A stretch of DNA of 35,722 bases from an uncultured Chloroflexota bacterium (GTDB lineage: Bacteria > Chloroflexota > Limnocylindria > Limnocylindrales > CSP1-4). The DNA lies in assembly GCA_903925955.1 (NCBI GenBank), contig CAIYHO010000082.1:1-35722 (forward strand). Direction: 5' to 3'. The notes below the pieces were generated by a model. That model saw nothing but the letters and a program-made list of their open reading frames with translations. It was not told the DNA's origin and searched no databases. A program made the translations under genes and the position numbers. Each line of letters opens with the position of its first letter. The first letter of the stretch is position 1. This document shows, one piece after another, positions 1-9,106 of this stretch.

Positions 1-2893
1 GCGCGGGCGGCGGTGCGGGGTCCTCGGCAGGCTGCGGCTTCGGCGCCGCTGGCGTGGGCGCGGGCGCGGGCGCGACTGGTGGCACATGAGCCGTCGCGGT
101 GGGCTTCGTGGCCGGCTTGGGCTTCGACGTCGGTTCTGGCTTGCTGTCGGCAGCCTTGCGCACCAGCGCATCTCGGGCACCGGCGGCCCCGGCCCGGGAA
201 CGTGCCGCGATCAGGTCGTCCATGGCGGCTGTGCGGTGTGCCGTGCCACGCCCGCGCAGGCGCGTTGTGATCCAGTGCCGCCCATCGGCCAGCTCACGTC
301 GGCCAAGCGACACGCGCCGCAGCGCCACGTCCAGCGGCCACAGCAGCAGCGCCAGCAGCAGCAGCCACGGCCACAGGTCGGTGGCGCGGCTTGTCGCCCG
401 CAGGTTGTGCAGCCAGGCGGCGACTGGCGTCAGGAGCGTGGTGCCGCCGGTTGCCGCCCGGATGGCGCCCAGCAGCGGCTCGTTGGCGCCCAGCAGGCGG
501 TATTCGGCAGGCGTTGGCGCCACAAGGCCAAGCGTCCGGCCGAGCGCGTTCTCACCGGGCTTTGTCTGCGTCACCCGCACGGCGTACGCGCCGCTCTGCA
601 GCGACGTGACCGGCGCCTCGTAGACGCCCGGCGCCACCTGGTTGAGCGGCACCAGCACCGGTGTCAGGTCGGGGCCAACCAGGGCCACCGACGTGGCGTA
701 GAAGTCGCGTGGGGAGCCGTCGGTGTTGACGCTCTCCACGCGCAGGTATGTGCGTCCGCTGCGGTCCGCAAAGGACGCTTCAATCCCGCCGCTTTCCTCG
801 CCCGGGAACGTCCAGGCCACCATCTGGCTGAAGAACTTGGAGAAGCCGCTCCGGCCAATCCAGTTCTTTGCCCACTGTCCGGTGGCGTCCGATGTCCAGG
901 CGACAGACCGCCCCAGCCCGTACTGCCACTGGGCCAAAAGCGGGTCGCCGCGCGCTGTGAGCAGGACGGTCTGCGCGGCGGACTTGACGGTGGTGCCGTC
1001 GTAGCCGAGGAGCTGGGGGAAGCCCTTGTCGGTGAGGTCTCTGACGATAGGTGAGAGCGACGAGAGGATGGGGTAGAACGCCTCCTCCACAATCTGCTGG
1101 CCCGAGACCTGCTGGGTCTCCTTGAGGAAGATGTCGGGGATTGCCGCCGGGTTGGCTGCTGGGTAGAAGCGGCCGCCGCCGTTCTTGGCCAACTGCGACA
1201 GGAACGGATTGGAGCCGCCGCCCGCGCCCACGGTGGACAGCGTGATCCCGGCTGCCTTCATGTCGGCGAGGATCTTGTCGTACTGGCCGGAACTGGACCA
1301 GCCGTCCGTGAGCAGGATGATGTGGCGCCGGGTGGCGGTGGCGGTCTTGAGCGACTGCACGGCCTGGTCAAGCCCGGAGAAGATGTTTGTCTGGCCGTTG
1401 GCAGCGATCCCGGCAATTGAGCCCTGCAGGTCCGCGATCCCGCCCAACGGCGCGGTCTTCACCACCCAGTGCGCGGACGAGTCAAACGCCACAACGCCCA
1501 GCTCGTCCTTGGCGGTGAGCGCAGACGCGGCGCGCAGGATTGCCTCCTTGCCGATGTCCACCTTCTTGACGCCCGCGATCCCCGCGCCGCCGCCCATGCC
1601 GCCGTTGAAGCTGTTGCAGTGGCAGGCGTCCATGGAGCCGGACTTGTCAATCACGACCACCAGCGCCACATCGGGCTGCTTCTGCCGGTCACGCACGCCC
1701 ATGTCCACTGGGAGGGTCTCCTCGAGCGGCGTGTTGGCGTAGCCGCCGGCGCCATAGCTCTCAGGACCGCCGATGACGACGAGGCCTCGCCCAAGGTCGC
1801 GCACGTAGACCTGGAGGCTCTCGAGCGCCTTGTCGGTGAGGCGCAGCCGCGGGACGTTGACCATGACAATGCTGTCGTAGTCGGTGAGCGCGGCGAGATC
1901 CGTGGGCAGGGCCTCGGGGATGACCGTCTCCACGTTTTGGCGCTCCAGACGCAGCGCGGCCACCAGCTGCTCCGCCACCGCGGGATTGCCCTGAACCACG
2001 AGGATCTTGGGCTCGCCCTTGACGATGGTGCTTGCGTCGGCACGGTCGTTCTGGTTGAACGTGTCGCGGGCCGCGTCTACCACCACGCGGAAGCGCAGGA
2101 AGCCCGCGTCCTTGGGCTTGAACGTGAACGTCACGCGGTTTGGGCCGGCCACCAGCTGCGTGGGCAACGTGGAGGCCAGATCGCCGTTTACAAAGAGGCG
2201 CAGCGTTGCCGGCTGGGCCACGGTGGAGGTGATGTCGGCCTCCAGTGTCACGCTCTCGCCAAGACGGGCCGTGGACGGCGTCGAGAGGCGCTCAATCAGG
2301 ACCTCGTCGCGGCCGTTGAGCCCCGTGAGCACGGTCTCCACCTGGATGCCGCGAGCGGCCGCAAGCGACGCCTCGGCCTGCCCGGAGCCCGTGGTGTCGT
2401 TGCCGTCCGACAGCAGCACGATCCGCTTCTGGGCGCCGTCGGGGAAGAGCGCCGCCGCCAGACGCAGGGCCGCGCCAAGATCTGTGGCTGACTTCACGGG
2501 CGTTGAGTCAAGGCGCTCCACGTCGGCCAACTGCGCCGGCAGTCGCTCCACAAGCGCATCCCCGCCAAATGCCACGATGCCCGCCACGTCGTCCTGCGGG
2601 CGCGCCTTGAGCGAGTCGCGGATATAGGCCAGTGCCTCCTCGCGCCCGGCCGTCCCCACGGAGTCCGACATGTCCACCGCAAACACCACTGCCAGACGGT
2701 CCACCGGCAGCACCACCTGGAGCCCCGCCAGCGCAAACACGAGCGACGCCAGGAGCAGGACCCGGACCCCAAGGATGAACCGGCGGCGGGCGGAGCCCAT
2801 GCGGCGACGCGACGCGACATGGAGCACCGCCACCACCGCGAGAAGCGCGGGCAGCAGCAGCAGCGCCAGCGGGGCGTCGAAGGCGATGCCCAT
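1..2893 (-). CDS. Large membrane protein with two VWA domains and a central glutamine-amidotransferase-like domain (3' end beyond the left window edge)
   Basis: Not in the ORF track because it runs off the edge. Reverse-strand reading from ATG at 2893 stays open to position 1: MGIAFDAPLALLLLPALLAVVAVLH...; VWA1 with DMSDS; central ...KILVVQGNPAVAEQL...VVIGGPESYGAGGY; VWA2 with DKSGSM MIDAS; two N-terminal TM stretches and a C-terminal TM stretch. The start overlaps the upstream stop (TGATG). Confidence 0.85.
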   Translation of the reverse strand, partial: MGIAFDAPLALLLLPALLAVVAVLHVASRRRMGSARRRFILGVRVLLLASLVFALAGLQVVLPVDRLAVVFAVDMSDSVGTAGREEALAYIRDSLKARPQDDVAGIVAFGGDALVERLPAQLADVERLDSTPVKSATDLGAALRLAAALFPDGAQKRIVLLSDGNDTTGSGQAEASLAAARGIQVETVLTGLNGRDEVLIERLSTPSTARLGESVTLEADITSTVAQPATLRLFVNGDLASTLPTQLVAGPNRVTFTFKPKDAGFLRFRVVVDAARDTFNQNDRADASTIVKGEPKILVVQGNPAVAEQLVAALRLERQNVETVIPEALPTDLAALTDYDSIVMVNVPRLRLTDKALESLQVYVRDLGRGLVVIGGPESYGAGGYANTPLEETLPVDMGVRDRQKQPDVALVVVIDKSGSMDACHCNSFNGGMGGGAGIAGVKKVDIGKEAILRAASALTAKDELGVVAFDSSAHWVVKTAPLGGIADLQGSIAGIAANGQTNIFSGLDQAVQSLKTATATRRHIILLTDGWSSSGQYDKILADMKAAGITLSTVGAGGGSNPFLSQLAKNGGGRFYPAANPAAIPDIFLKETQQVSGQQIVEEAFYPILSSLSPIVRDLTDKGFPQLLGYDGTTVKSAAQTVLLTARGDPLLAQWQYGLGRSVAWTSDATGQWAKNWIGRSGFSKFFSQMVAWTFPGEESGGIEASFADRSGRTYLRVESVNTDGSPRDFYATSVALVGPDLTPVLVPLNQVAPGVYEAPVTSLQSGAYAVRVTQTKPGENALGRTLGLVAPTPAEYRLLGANEPLLGAIRAATGGTTLLTPVAAWLHNLRATSRATDLWPWLLLLALLLWPLDVALRRVSLGRRELADGRHWITTRLRGRGTAHRTAAMDDLIAARSRAGAAGARDALVRKAADSKPEPTSKPKPATKPTATAHVPPVAPAPAPTPAAPKPQPAEDPAPPPA

Positions 2894-5031
2894 CAGGCGG
2901 GCCCTCCGCCGCGGATGCGGGCAACCAGGTGGCGGCGCAGGCGTGACACGGTGTCGCGCTCGTAGACCAGCCACTCGGCGGTGAGCACCAGCAGGGCGAT
3001 CAAGACGATGGGGATCCAGAGTTCGTCGCGGGCTGCGGGCTCCTTCGCGGCGTTGGTGCCGGTGGTCCCACCTGAGCCCGTGCCCGCGCTTGGGTTGGCG
3101 CTTGCGGCGGGCTTGCCAAGACGAGTGAGCTTGGCCGGGTCACCGGGGGCGATGTTGGACTCGTCCACGTCAAGCAGGTCAACCGCAAACAGGGTTGGCG
3201 CGGAGGGGTCCGCCGGGCGGAAGGTGGGGGCAGGCGCCGATGACGACGGACCGGCTGCGCCTGCCGGCGTGGGCGTTGGCGCGGCCGACGCCGTTGCTCC
3301 CGCCGAACCCGAGGGCGACGGGGAGGCGCTGGGGTCCGCAATGGGGGAGACCCGATAGATGCCCAGGAGGTCCGTCCGCGCAAACGTGACGCTTGCGGCA
3401 CCCGCGACTGGGGCCAGGAGCTCGTCCGCCGACCCGTCGGGGCGCTCCACCCTGACGCCAAGCGCTCCGGCTGGGATTGCCAGGGTCACCGGCGTACCGG
3501 GGGCCACGGCATCGGCAGGCGTTGCGGAACCGCCGAGCAGCTCGCCTGCGAGATTGGCCAGGAGCACCGGGAACGCCACCTGGAGCGGCAGGTCAGACTT
3601 GCGGGGCAGGAACGTCAGGACCGCCACAGGTCGCCCCGCGATCTGGCCCGCGTAGAGCAGCGGCGCCCCGCCAGGTCCAGGGATGACGTTGCGCGCCCAG
3701 GCGGGAAGGTCAATCTTCTGGGCCTCGCCGATGTGGACCGTTGAGAGGTCCACGTACCGCAGCAGCGGATCCGACTGGTCCAGCCGCCCGATCCCAGGGT
3801 TGGTGAGCGTGCCGGTGACGGTGCCAAGCGGCGATGTGGCTGGCGGCGCGATGGCCAGAATCGGCTGGGCGGGCAGGGCGGCTGGCAGCCAGCCTTCAAA
3901 GATGATCAGGTCAAACTTCTCGGGATGGGTTGCGGGTCCATAGTCGGCTGGCTTGATGCCGTACAGCTCGGTGTCGGGAAGATAGGTGAGCGCGGTCTCA
4001 AGGTACGGGTCGCCTGCGCCCACCAGCAGTACCCGGCGCAGGGCGGCGGGCGGCACCACAGCCCACGCATGGTCGTCCACGGCAAGGTAGTCGGGCGCCG
4101 CAGCACTGCCGTCGGTGGCTGCCGGATCGGGTTCGGACGCCGTCAGGCGCACCTCCACCACGGATGCCGGGTGGAGCGGGTCATCCACATCGTCGATGGA
4201 CACGTCGGTCCGGCGCTGCGGATCCAGCGTGAGCGTGCGCGCCTCGCGCAGCACGCCGTCCGCATACAGCTCAACCCGCCGCGTGGCCATGCTGAGGCCC
4301 AGGTTGGCCACGGAGATGAACGCCGAATGCGACAGGCCGCTTGAGGCGCTCCGCACGGCGAGCGCAACGATGGCCAGGTTGCCGCCGTCGCGGCCCACGC
4401 GCAGGACACGCACCGGCGCCTCCAGCGTGCCCGTGGGAAGGGTGGCCACGGCGGCATCGGTTGCCACAAGGATCTCGGCATCGGCGGACCGTGCAGCCAG
4501 CGCGGAGGCCAGCCGCAGCGCATCGCCGATGGAGCCCGCGTCTGAGGTTGCGGTGATGGACGCGATGGCCTGCTTGACCAGCCCCAGATCGTCGGTGCCA
4601 TTGGCCACCACCTTGGCGGTTCGCCCCGCGGCGATCACGCTGACGCGGCCGCCCGAGGGAAGGTCCTTGAGCGCTTCAAGCACAGCCGCCTTGGCCGCGC
4701 CGAGCCGGTCCGGGGTGACATCGGTGGCCTGCATAGACGCCGAGGTGTCGATGACCACGACGATGTCGCCTGCGAGCCCTGCAGGCCGCTCCGTGAACGG
4801 CCGGGCAGCCAGCAGCGCCAGCACGATCACCAGGAGCAACTGCAGCAGCAACAGCAGGCTTCGGCGGAGGCGCTGCCACGGGGCATTCGCCTCAACATCC
4901 GCCACAAGGCGCTGCCAGAGCAAGGTGGAGGGAACCACTGCCTGGTCGCGGCGCAGCTTGAGCAGGTACATGGCCAGGACAACCGGCACGAAGAGCAGCC
5001 CGGCCAGTGCCAGCGGCGCAACAAACGGCAT
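2893..5031 (-). CDS. BatA-like VWA domain membrane protein (aerotolerance regulator N-terminal type)
   Basis: ORF 2893..5163. Likely start is the internal ATG at 5031, giving MPFVAPLALAGLLFVPVVLAMYLLKLRRDQAVVPSTLLW (BatA-type N-terminus), then VVVIDTSASM (VWA MIDAS) and a C-terminal TM helix. Confidence 0.85.
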   Translation of the reverse strand: MPFVAPLALAGLLFVPVVLAMYLLKLRRDQAVVPSTLLWQRLVADVEANAPWQRLRRSLLLLLQLLLVIVLALLAARPFTERPAGLAGDIVVVIDTSASMQATDVTPDRLGAAKAAVLEALKDLPSGGRVSVIAAGRTAKVVANGTDDLGLVKQAIASITATSDAGSIGDALRLASALAARSADAEILVATDAAVATLPTGTLEAPVRVLRVGRDGGNLAIVALAVRSASSGLSHSAFISVANLGLSMATRRVELYADGVLREARTLTLDPQRRTDVSIDDVDDPLHPASVVEVRLTASEPDPAATDGSAAAPDYLAVDDHAWAVVPPAALRRVLLVGAGDPYLETALTYLPDTELYGIKPADYGPATHPEKFDLIIFEGWLPAALPAQPILAIAPPATSPLGTVTGTLTNPGIGRLDQSDPLLRYVDLSTVHIGEAQKIDLPAWARNVIPGPGGAPLLYAGQIAGRPVAVLTFLPRKSDLPLQVAFPVLLANLAGELLGGSATPADAVAPGTPVTLAIPAGALGVRVERPDGSADELLAPVAGAASVTFARTDLLGIYRVSPIADPSASPSPSGSAGATASAAPTPTPAGAAGPSSSAPAPTFRPADPSAPTLFAVDLLDVDESNIAPGDPAKLTRLGKPAASANPSAGTGSGGTTGTNAAKEPAARDELWIPIVLIALLVLTAEWLVYERDTVSRLRRHLVARIRGGGPA

Positions 5032-5039
5032 GGCGGGGC

Positions 5040-6032
5040 CTACCCAACCACGCGGCGGCGCCGCAGTTCGGCAAACACCAGATCCGCCAGCGGCAGATCG
5101 GACGGCACCGGCACATAGGAGGCACGGCGCTTGGCCGCAAGATCCGCGAAGCCCTCCTGCCATGCGGCCAGACGCGCCTTGTACGCGTCGATGGCGGCAA
5201 GGTCCACCGTGACGTCCACGCCCTCGCCTGTCTCCGCATCCACAAGGCGCAGGTCGCCTTCAAGCTGCGGGTCAAGCTCTTCGGGGGAGAGCACGTGGAG
5301 GATGATCAGCTCTGAGCCCGTGGCTGCCAGCTCGCGGATCACGCGGTCCGCACCCGGGTCCAGCAGGTCTGAGAGCAGGACGATGACGCCGCGTCCGGAC
5401 AGCATGGCCGCCGCGTGGCGCACCGACGCCACAAGATCCGTGGGGCCCTCGGCTGGGCGGATGGACGAGAGGTTGCCCAGCAGGCGGAACACGCGCCCGG
5501 ACCCGCGCAGACCGCCCTGGCGCCGCGCAGAGCGGCCCGTGAGCGCCGTCACCACCACGCGGTCTTCGCCCGCCAGCGCGATGTAGCCAAGCGCTGCCGC
5601 CGCCCGCTTGGCGAAGAGCAGCTTCTCGGGCCGGCCAAACGCCATGGACGGGCTTGCGTCAAGGAGGAACGTGATGGTCACGTCCTCCTCTTCCACAAAC
5701 AGCTTGACGAACAGCTTCTCAAGCCTCGCGAAGACGTTCCAGTCCAGCTGGCGCAGGTCATCGCCCAGGGCGTAGTCGCGGTAGTCCGCAAACTCCACGG
5801 ACTGGCCGCGCTTGACGCTCCGGCGCCCTCCTTTGAGGCCGCCCCGGACGGGCTGCTTCATCAGCACGCCTAGACGCTGGAGCTGGCGCAGGAACCCCTC
5901 ATCAAAGACCGTGGGGTCAAGGTCGCTGGGCAGGTAGGCGCCCGTGCCGGCGCTTGGTCCCGGGCGTGGCGGGACCTCGGGCGCGGGCGCGTGGGCCAGC
6001 GGCTCGAGGTCGGGATCGGGCTGGAGGGTCAT
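5040..6032 (-). CDS. DUF58 domain-containing protein
   Basis: VKRGQSVEFADYRDYALGDDLRQLDWNVFARLEKLFVKLFVEEEDVTITFLLDASPSM is the characteristic DUF58 core. Confidence 0.92.
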   Translation of the reverse strand: MTLQPDPDLEPLAHAPAPEVPPRPGPSAGTGAYLPSDLDPTVFDEGFLRQLQRLGVLMKQPVRGGLKGGRRSVKRGQSVEFADYRDYALGDDLRQLDWNVFARLEKLFVKLFVEEEDVTITFLLDASPSMAFGRPEKLLFAKRAAAALGYIALAGEDRVVVTALTGRSARRQGGLRGSGRVFRLLGNLSSIRPAEGPTDLVASVRHAAAMLSGRGVIVLLSDLLDPGADRVIRELAATGSELIILHVLSPEELDPQLEGDLRLVDAETGEGVDVTVDLAAIDAYKARLAAWQEGFADLAAKRRASYVPVPSDLPLADLVFAELRRRRVVG

Positions 6033-6061
6033 GGCAGGGTCAGGTGGGGCGCGGTTCGCGG

Positions 6062-7072
6062 CTACTCCACCGCGGGCGGCGCAACCTCGTCAAGAATGGT
6101 CCGGACCACGGCCTCCGTCGTAATCCCCTCGGCCTCGCCCTCAAAGTTGAGGATGACGCGGTGGCGGAGGGCCGGCAGCGCGGCTGCGCGGATGTCGTCC
6201 GTGGAGACGTTGAACCGCCCGTCCATGAGCGCAAGGATCTTGCCCGCTGCCACAAGCGCCTGAGCGCCGCGCGGGGAGCCGCCATAGCGGACGTACTGGC
6301 GCACAATCGCCGGGGCGCGGCTGCTGTCAGGGTGCGTGGCCGCCAGGACGCTCACCGCGTACGCCGTGATGTGCGGCGCAATTGGCACACCGCGCGCCAG
6401 ACGCTGCATCTCCACAATCTCGGCCGCGGTTGCCACGTGGTTGGCCTGGGGGTTGTCGGTGCCCGTGGTGCGGTTGATGATGGCGATCAGGTCCTCCTCA
6501 GCGGGGAAGGGGACCATCACCTTGAGCAAGAACCGGTCCAGCTGGGCTTCGGGCAGCGGGTACGTGCCCTCCATCTCAAGCGGGTTCTGCGTGGCCAGCA
6601 CGAAGAACGGCGGGTCCAGCGGATAGCGGTTGCGCGCAACGGTGACCTGGTGCTCCTGCATCGCCTCAAGCAGGCTGGACTGGGTCTTGGGTGTGGCGCG
6701 GTTGATCTCGTCAGCAAGGACCAGGTTGGCAAAGATTGGCCCGGGCTGGAACCGGAAGATCCGCGACCCGTTCTCCTCGATGAGGATATTGGTGCCCGTG
6801 ATGTCCGCCGGCATCAGGTCCGGGGTGAACTGGATGCGGTTGAACGTGCAGTCGATGACGTCGGCAATGGTCCGCACGAGCATCGTCTTGCCAAGGCCAG
6901 GCACGCCCTCAAGCAGGACGTGGCTGTTTGCCAGCAGTCCCACAAGCGTGTGCCGGACCAGCTCGCGCTGGCCCACGATGACCTTGCCAATCTCGGTCTC
7001 GATGGCACGTGCCTTGTCGGCGAAGCCCTCGGGGGCGAGCGGGCCGCGGGTGGCCGGAGCGGTTGCGTCCAT
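6062..7072 (-). CDS. MoxR family AAA+ ATPase
   Basis: Walker A GVPGLGKT, Walker B LVLADEINRATPKTQSSLLEAMQEHQVT, and ATQNPLEMEGTYPLPEAQLDRFLLK, typical of MoxR. Confidence 0.96.
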   Translation of the reverse strand: MDATAPATRGPLAPEGFADKARAIETEIGKVIVGQRELVRHTLVGLLANSHVLLEGVPGLGKTMLVRTIADVIDCTFNRIQFTPDLMPADITGTNILIEENGSRIFRFQPGPIFANLVLADEINRATPKTQSSLLEAMQEHQVTVARNRYPLDPPFFVLATQNPLEMEGTYPLPEAQLDRFLLKVMVPFPAEEDLIAIINRTTGTDNPQANHVATAAEIVEMQRLARGVPIAPHITAYAVSVLAATHPDSSRAPAIVRQYVRYGGSPRGAQALVAAGKILALMDGRFNVSTDDIRAAALPALRHRVILNFEGEAEGITTEAVVRTILDEVAPPAVE

Positions 7073-7102
7073 GGATCCTCCGGGGGTCGGCAGGCCTGCC
7101 GG

Positions 7103-9106
7103 TCAGTTGCGGGGGTCGAGCGAGCTGAAGTAGTTGCGCACAAAGTCCTTGACGGAGATGGGCACGTACGAGCGGTCAAGCGTGGTCAGGGCGTAGTTGT
7201 AGAAGTCGCCGTAGACCTGCTGGTAGGGGACGAAGGCGCCGTTGTTGGAACCCGAACCCTGCTGGTTGCCCTGCTGCGTCTGGCCGTCGCCGCCGGTGCC
7301 CGCCACGTACGACGGGTCGCCGGGCTTGCCGAGGCGGTCGAACGGGGCGAAGACGGAGCCGAGGTCGCCGCCAAGCGTGCTGGGCCGGTTGGGATTGGTG
7401 GGTCCGCCGGGCGTGCCATTCGACATGCCCTGGCCGAGGTAGGCGGCGTTTGATCCGCCGCCGCCGAGCGAGCCCTGACCTTGGCCCTGGCCTTGGCCCT
7501 GCCCTTGGCCCTGACCCTGGCCCTGCCCTTGGCCCTGACCCTGGCCGCTGCCGCTGGACCCGGGGTTGCCCGAGCCGCCGGTGCCGTTGCCCTGGCCGCT
7601 GCCGCTGGACCCCGGGTTGCCCGAGCCGCCGGTCCCGTTGCCCTGCCCCTGGCCGCTGCCGCTGGACCCCGGGTTGCCCGAGCCGCCGGTGCCGTTGCCC
7701 TGCTGGCCGTTGCCTTGTTGGCCCGACCCCTGCTGCCCCGAGCCCTGCTGGCCGGTCTGCCCGGACTGCTGGCCGCCGGCATTGGCGAGGTTGCGGCGCG
7801 CGTCCTGCAGATTTGACGCAGCTGACGCGAGGTCGCGGTTCTGCTGCACCTTGTCGCCCGCCCCCTCGAGCGCCTTGCCCAGCCGGTCAAGCGCATCCTT
7901 GGCGCCGGCCGTATCGCCCTGCGCAAGGCTTGCAACCGCGTCCCGAAGTGCCTGGCCAGCCGTGGCATCTGCCTGGCCAACCTGCTCCTGCAGACCCGCG
8001 AGCGATGCGGCCATGGCCTTCTGCTGTTCAGCCGTCATCTGGTCCAGCTTGTCGCCAAGCTTCGTCAAGTCCTCGTGCGCCTGCTTTGGGTCGCCGGCCG
8101 GGTTTGCCTTCTGATCGCCGCTAGAGGTCCGCGACAGTGCGCGGGACGCCGCCGCAAGGGCCGAGGCCTTCTGCTCGCTCGCAGGGTCAAGCTGTGCTCG
8201 GACCCCGTCCTCGACGGCGCCAAGCTTGGCGAGGTTGGCCTGGAGGTCGCCGGGCTTCGCGCGGAGTTGCTCCGCGAGTTGACGGAGCTGCTGGGCCAGC
8301 TGCGTGCGCGGATCCGTGGCGTTGGCGCCGCGTGCCTCAAGCTTCTGAGCCGCCTCATCAAGCCGCCGCGCCTGCTGGGCTGCCTCCTCGCGAAGTGCGT
8401 GGTTGCGGTTGATCACCGCGTCCTGCGGGTTTGGCAGGAGCAGCGCGGGCACCATCAGCACAACGGCCGCAAGCGCGACGGCCGCAGCGCGCCCGGGCCT
8501 TCGCGGCCGGAACAGGGATGGCTCTACAAGACTGAGCCGGCGGAGCGCATCGCGGCGCTGGCGGAGGATGAATAGGCCGTGGATGGCCGCTTCACCGGCC
8601 GGTCCGCTTGCGGGTACATCAGCAGTTGTGTCGAGTGCAGGGTGCTCGGCGCCAAAGGCCAGGGCCGAGGCGATCGCGTCGCCTGCCCCTGCCTCTGCGT
8701 CCACCGCAAGCGCCGTCTCGCCGATTGTGGGCCGAACCCGGACCACCAGCGCCAGCAGTCCGAGCGCGCCGCCGGCGAGGATGGCTCCCGCGACGATGAG
8801 CGCCTCCTCGATAGGCCAAAGCCGCTGGGCCACAGCAAGGACCAGTTCTGCGGCCGCAACGGACGCCACCGCCATCCATCCACGACGGACGGCGCGGCGC
8901 AGCCAGAGGCCGCGGCGGTGGCCCACCAGCACCGATCGGAGCTGCAGAAGGATGGGGTCGATGGGGGCCGGCAGCAGGCCGGGATCCGCGGGGGCCTGCA
9001 TCGCGGATCGGGTGCGGGCTCCACGGGGCGATGTGCGCAGGAAGGACAGCCGGGTGCGGAGGCCCGTGCTGATCCTGCGTGAGGGAGTGCGTCGTTTTGC
9101 GGTCAT
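7103..9106 (-). CDS. Membrane protein with long Gly/Gln/Asn-rich low-complexity linker, MoxR-operon associated (DUF4175-like)
   Basis: N-terminal TM helices, coiled-coil-like middle, GNGTGGSGNPGSSGSGQ repeats and a (GQ)n run, conserved-looking C-terminus YGDFYNYALTTLDRSYVPISVKDFVRNYFSSLDP. ATGA overlap with the upstream permease gene. Confidence 0.75.
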   Translation of the reverse strand: MTAKRRTPSRRISTGLRTRLSFLRTSPRGARTRSAMQAPADPGLLPAPIDPILLQLRSVLVGHRRGLWLRRAVRRGWMAVASVAAAELVLAVAQRLWPIEEALIVAGAILAGGALGLLALVVRVRPTIGETALAVDAEAGAGDAIASALAFGAEHPALDTTADVPASGPAGEAAIHGLFILRQRRDALRRLSLVEPSLFRPRRPGRAAAVALAAVVLMVPALLLPNPQDAVINRNHALREEAAQQARRLDEAAQKLEARGANATDPRTQLAQQLRQLAEQLRAKPGDLQANLAKLGAVEDGVRAQLDPASEQKASALAAASRALSRTSSGDQKANPAGDPKQAHEDLTKLGDKLDQMTAEQQKAMAASLAGLQEQVGQADATAGQALRDAVASLAQGDTAGAKDALDRLGKALEGAGDKVQQNRDLASAASNLQDARRNLANAGGQQSGQTGQQGSGQQGSGQQGNGQQGNGTGGSGNPGSSGSGQGQGNGTGGSGNPGSSGSGQGNGTGGSGNPGSSGSGQGQGQGQGQGQGQGQGQGQGQGQGSLGGGGSNAAYLGQGMSNGTPGGPTNPNRPSTLGGDLGSVFAPFDRLGKPGDPSYVAGTGGDGQTQQGNQQGSGSNNGAFVPYQQVYGDFYNYALTTLDRSYVPISVKDFVRNYFSSLDPRN
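7472..7546. repeat. 6-bp-period (Gly-Gln)n-encoding simple repeat
   Basis: Run of ccttgg/ccctgg/ccctga units; the minus strand reads GQGQGQ... about a dozen times. Confidence 0.9.
7547..7702. repeat. Three tandem copies of a 51-57 bp in-frame repeat encoding GNGTGGSGNPGSSGSGQ(GQ)
   Basis: gctgccgctggaccc(c/g)gggttgcccgagccgccggt(g/c)ccgttgccctg... begins at 7547, 7598 and 7655. Confidence 0.9.

Noticed and set aside
1469-2491. 340-aa plus-strand ORF over the VWA gene
   Set aside because: Antisense to the partial VWA CDS, which carries the recognisable motifs.
5954-7453. 499-aa plus-strand ORF opposite MoxR
   Set aside because: Overlaps the strongly supported MoxR gene; no domain motifs.
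7472-7702. Possible CRISPR-like array
   Set aside because: Repeats are contiguous, in frame and encode a Gly-rich linker; no unique spacers and no cas genes.
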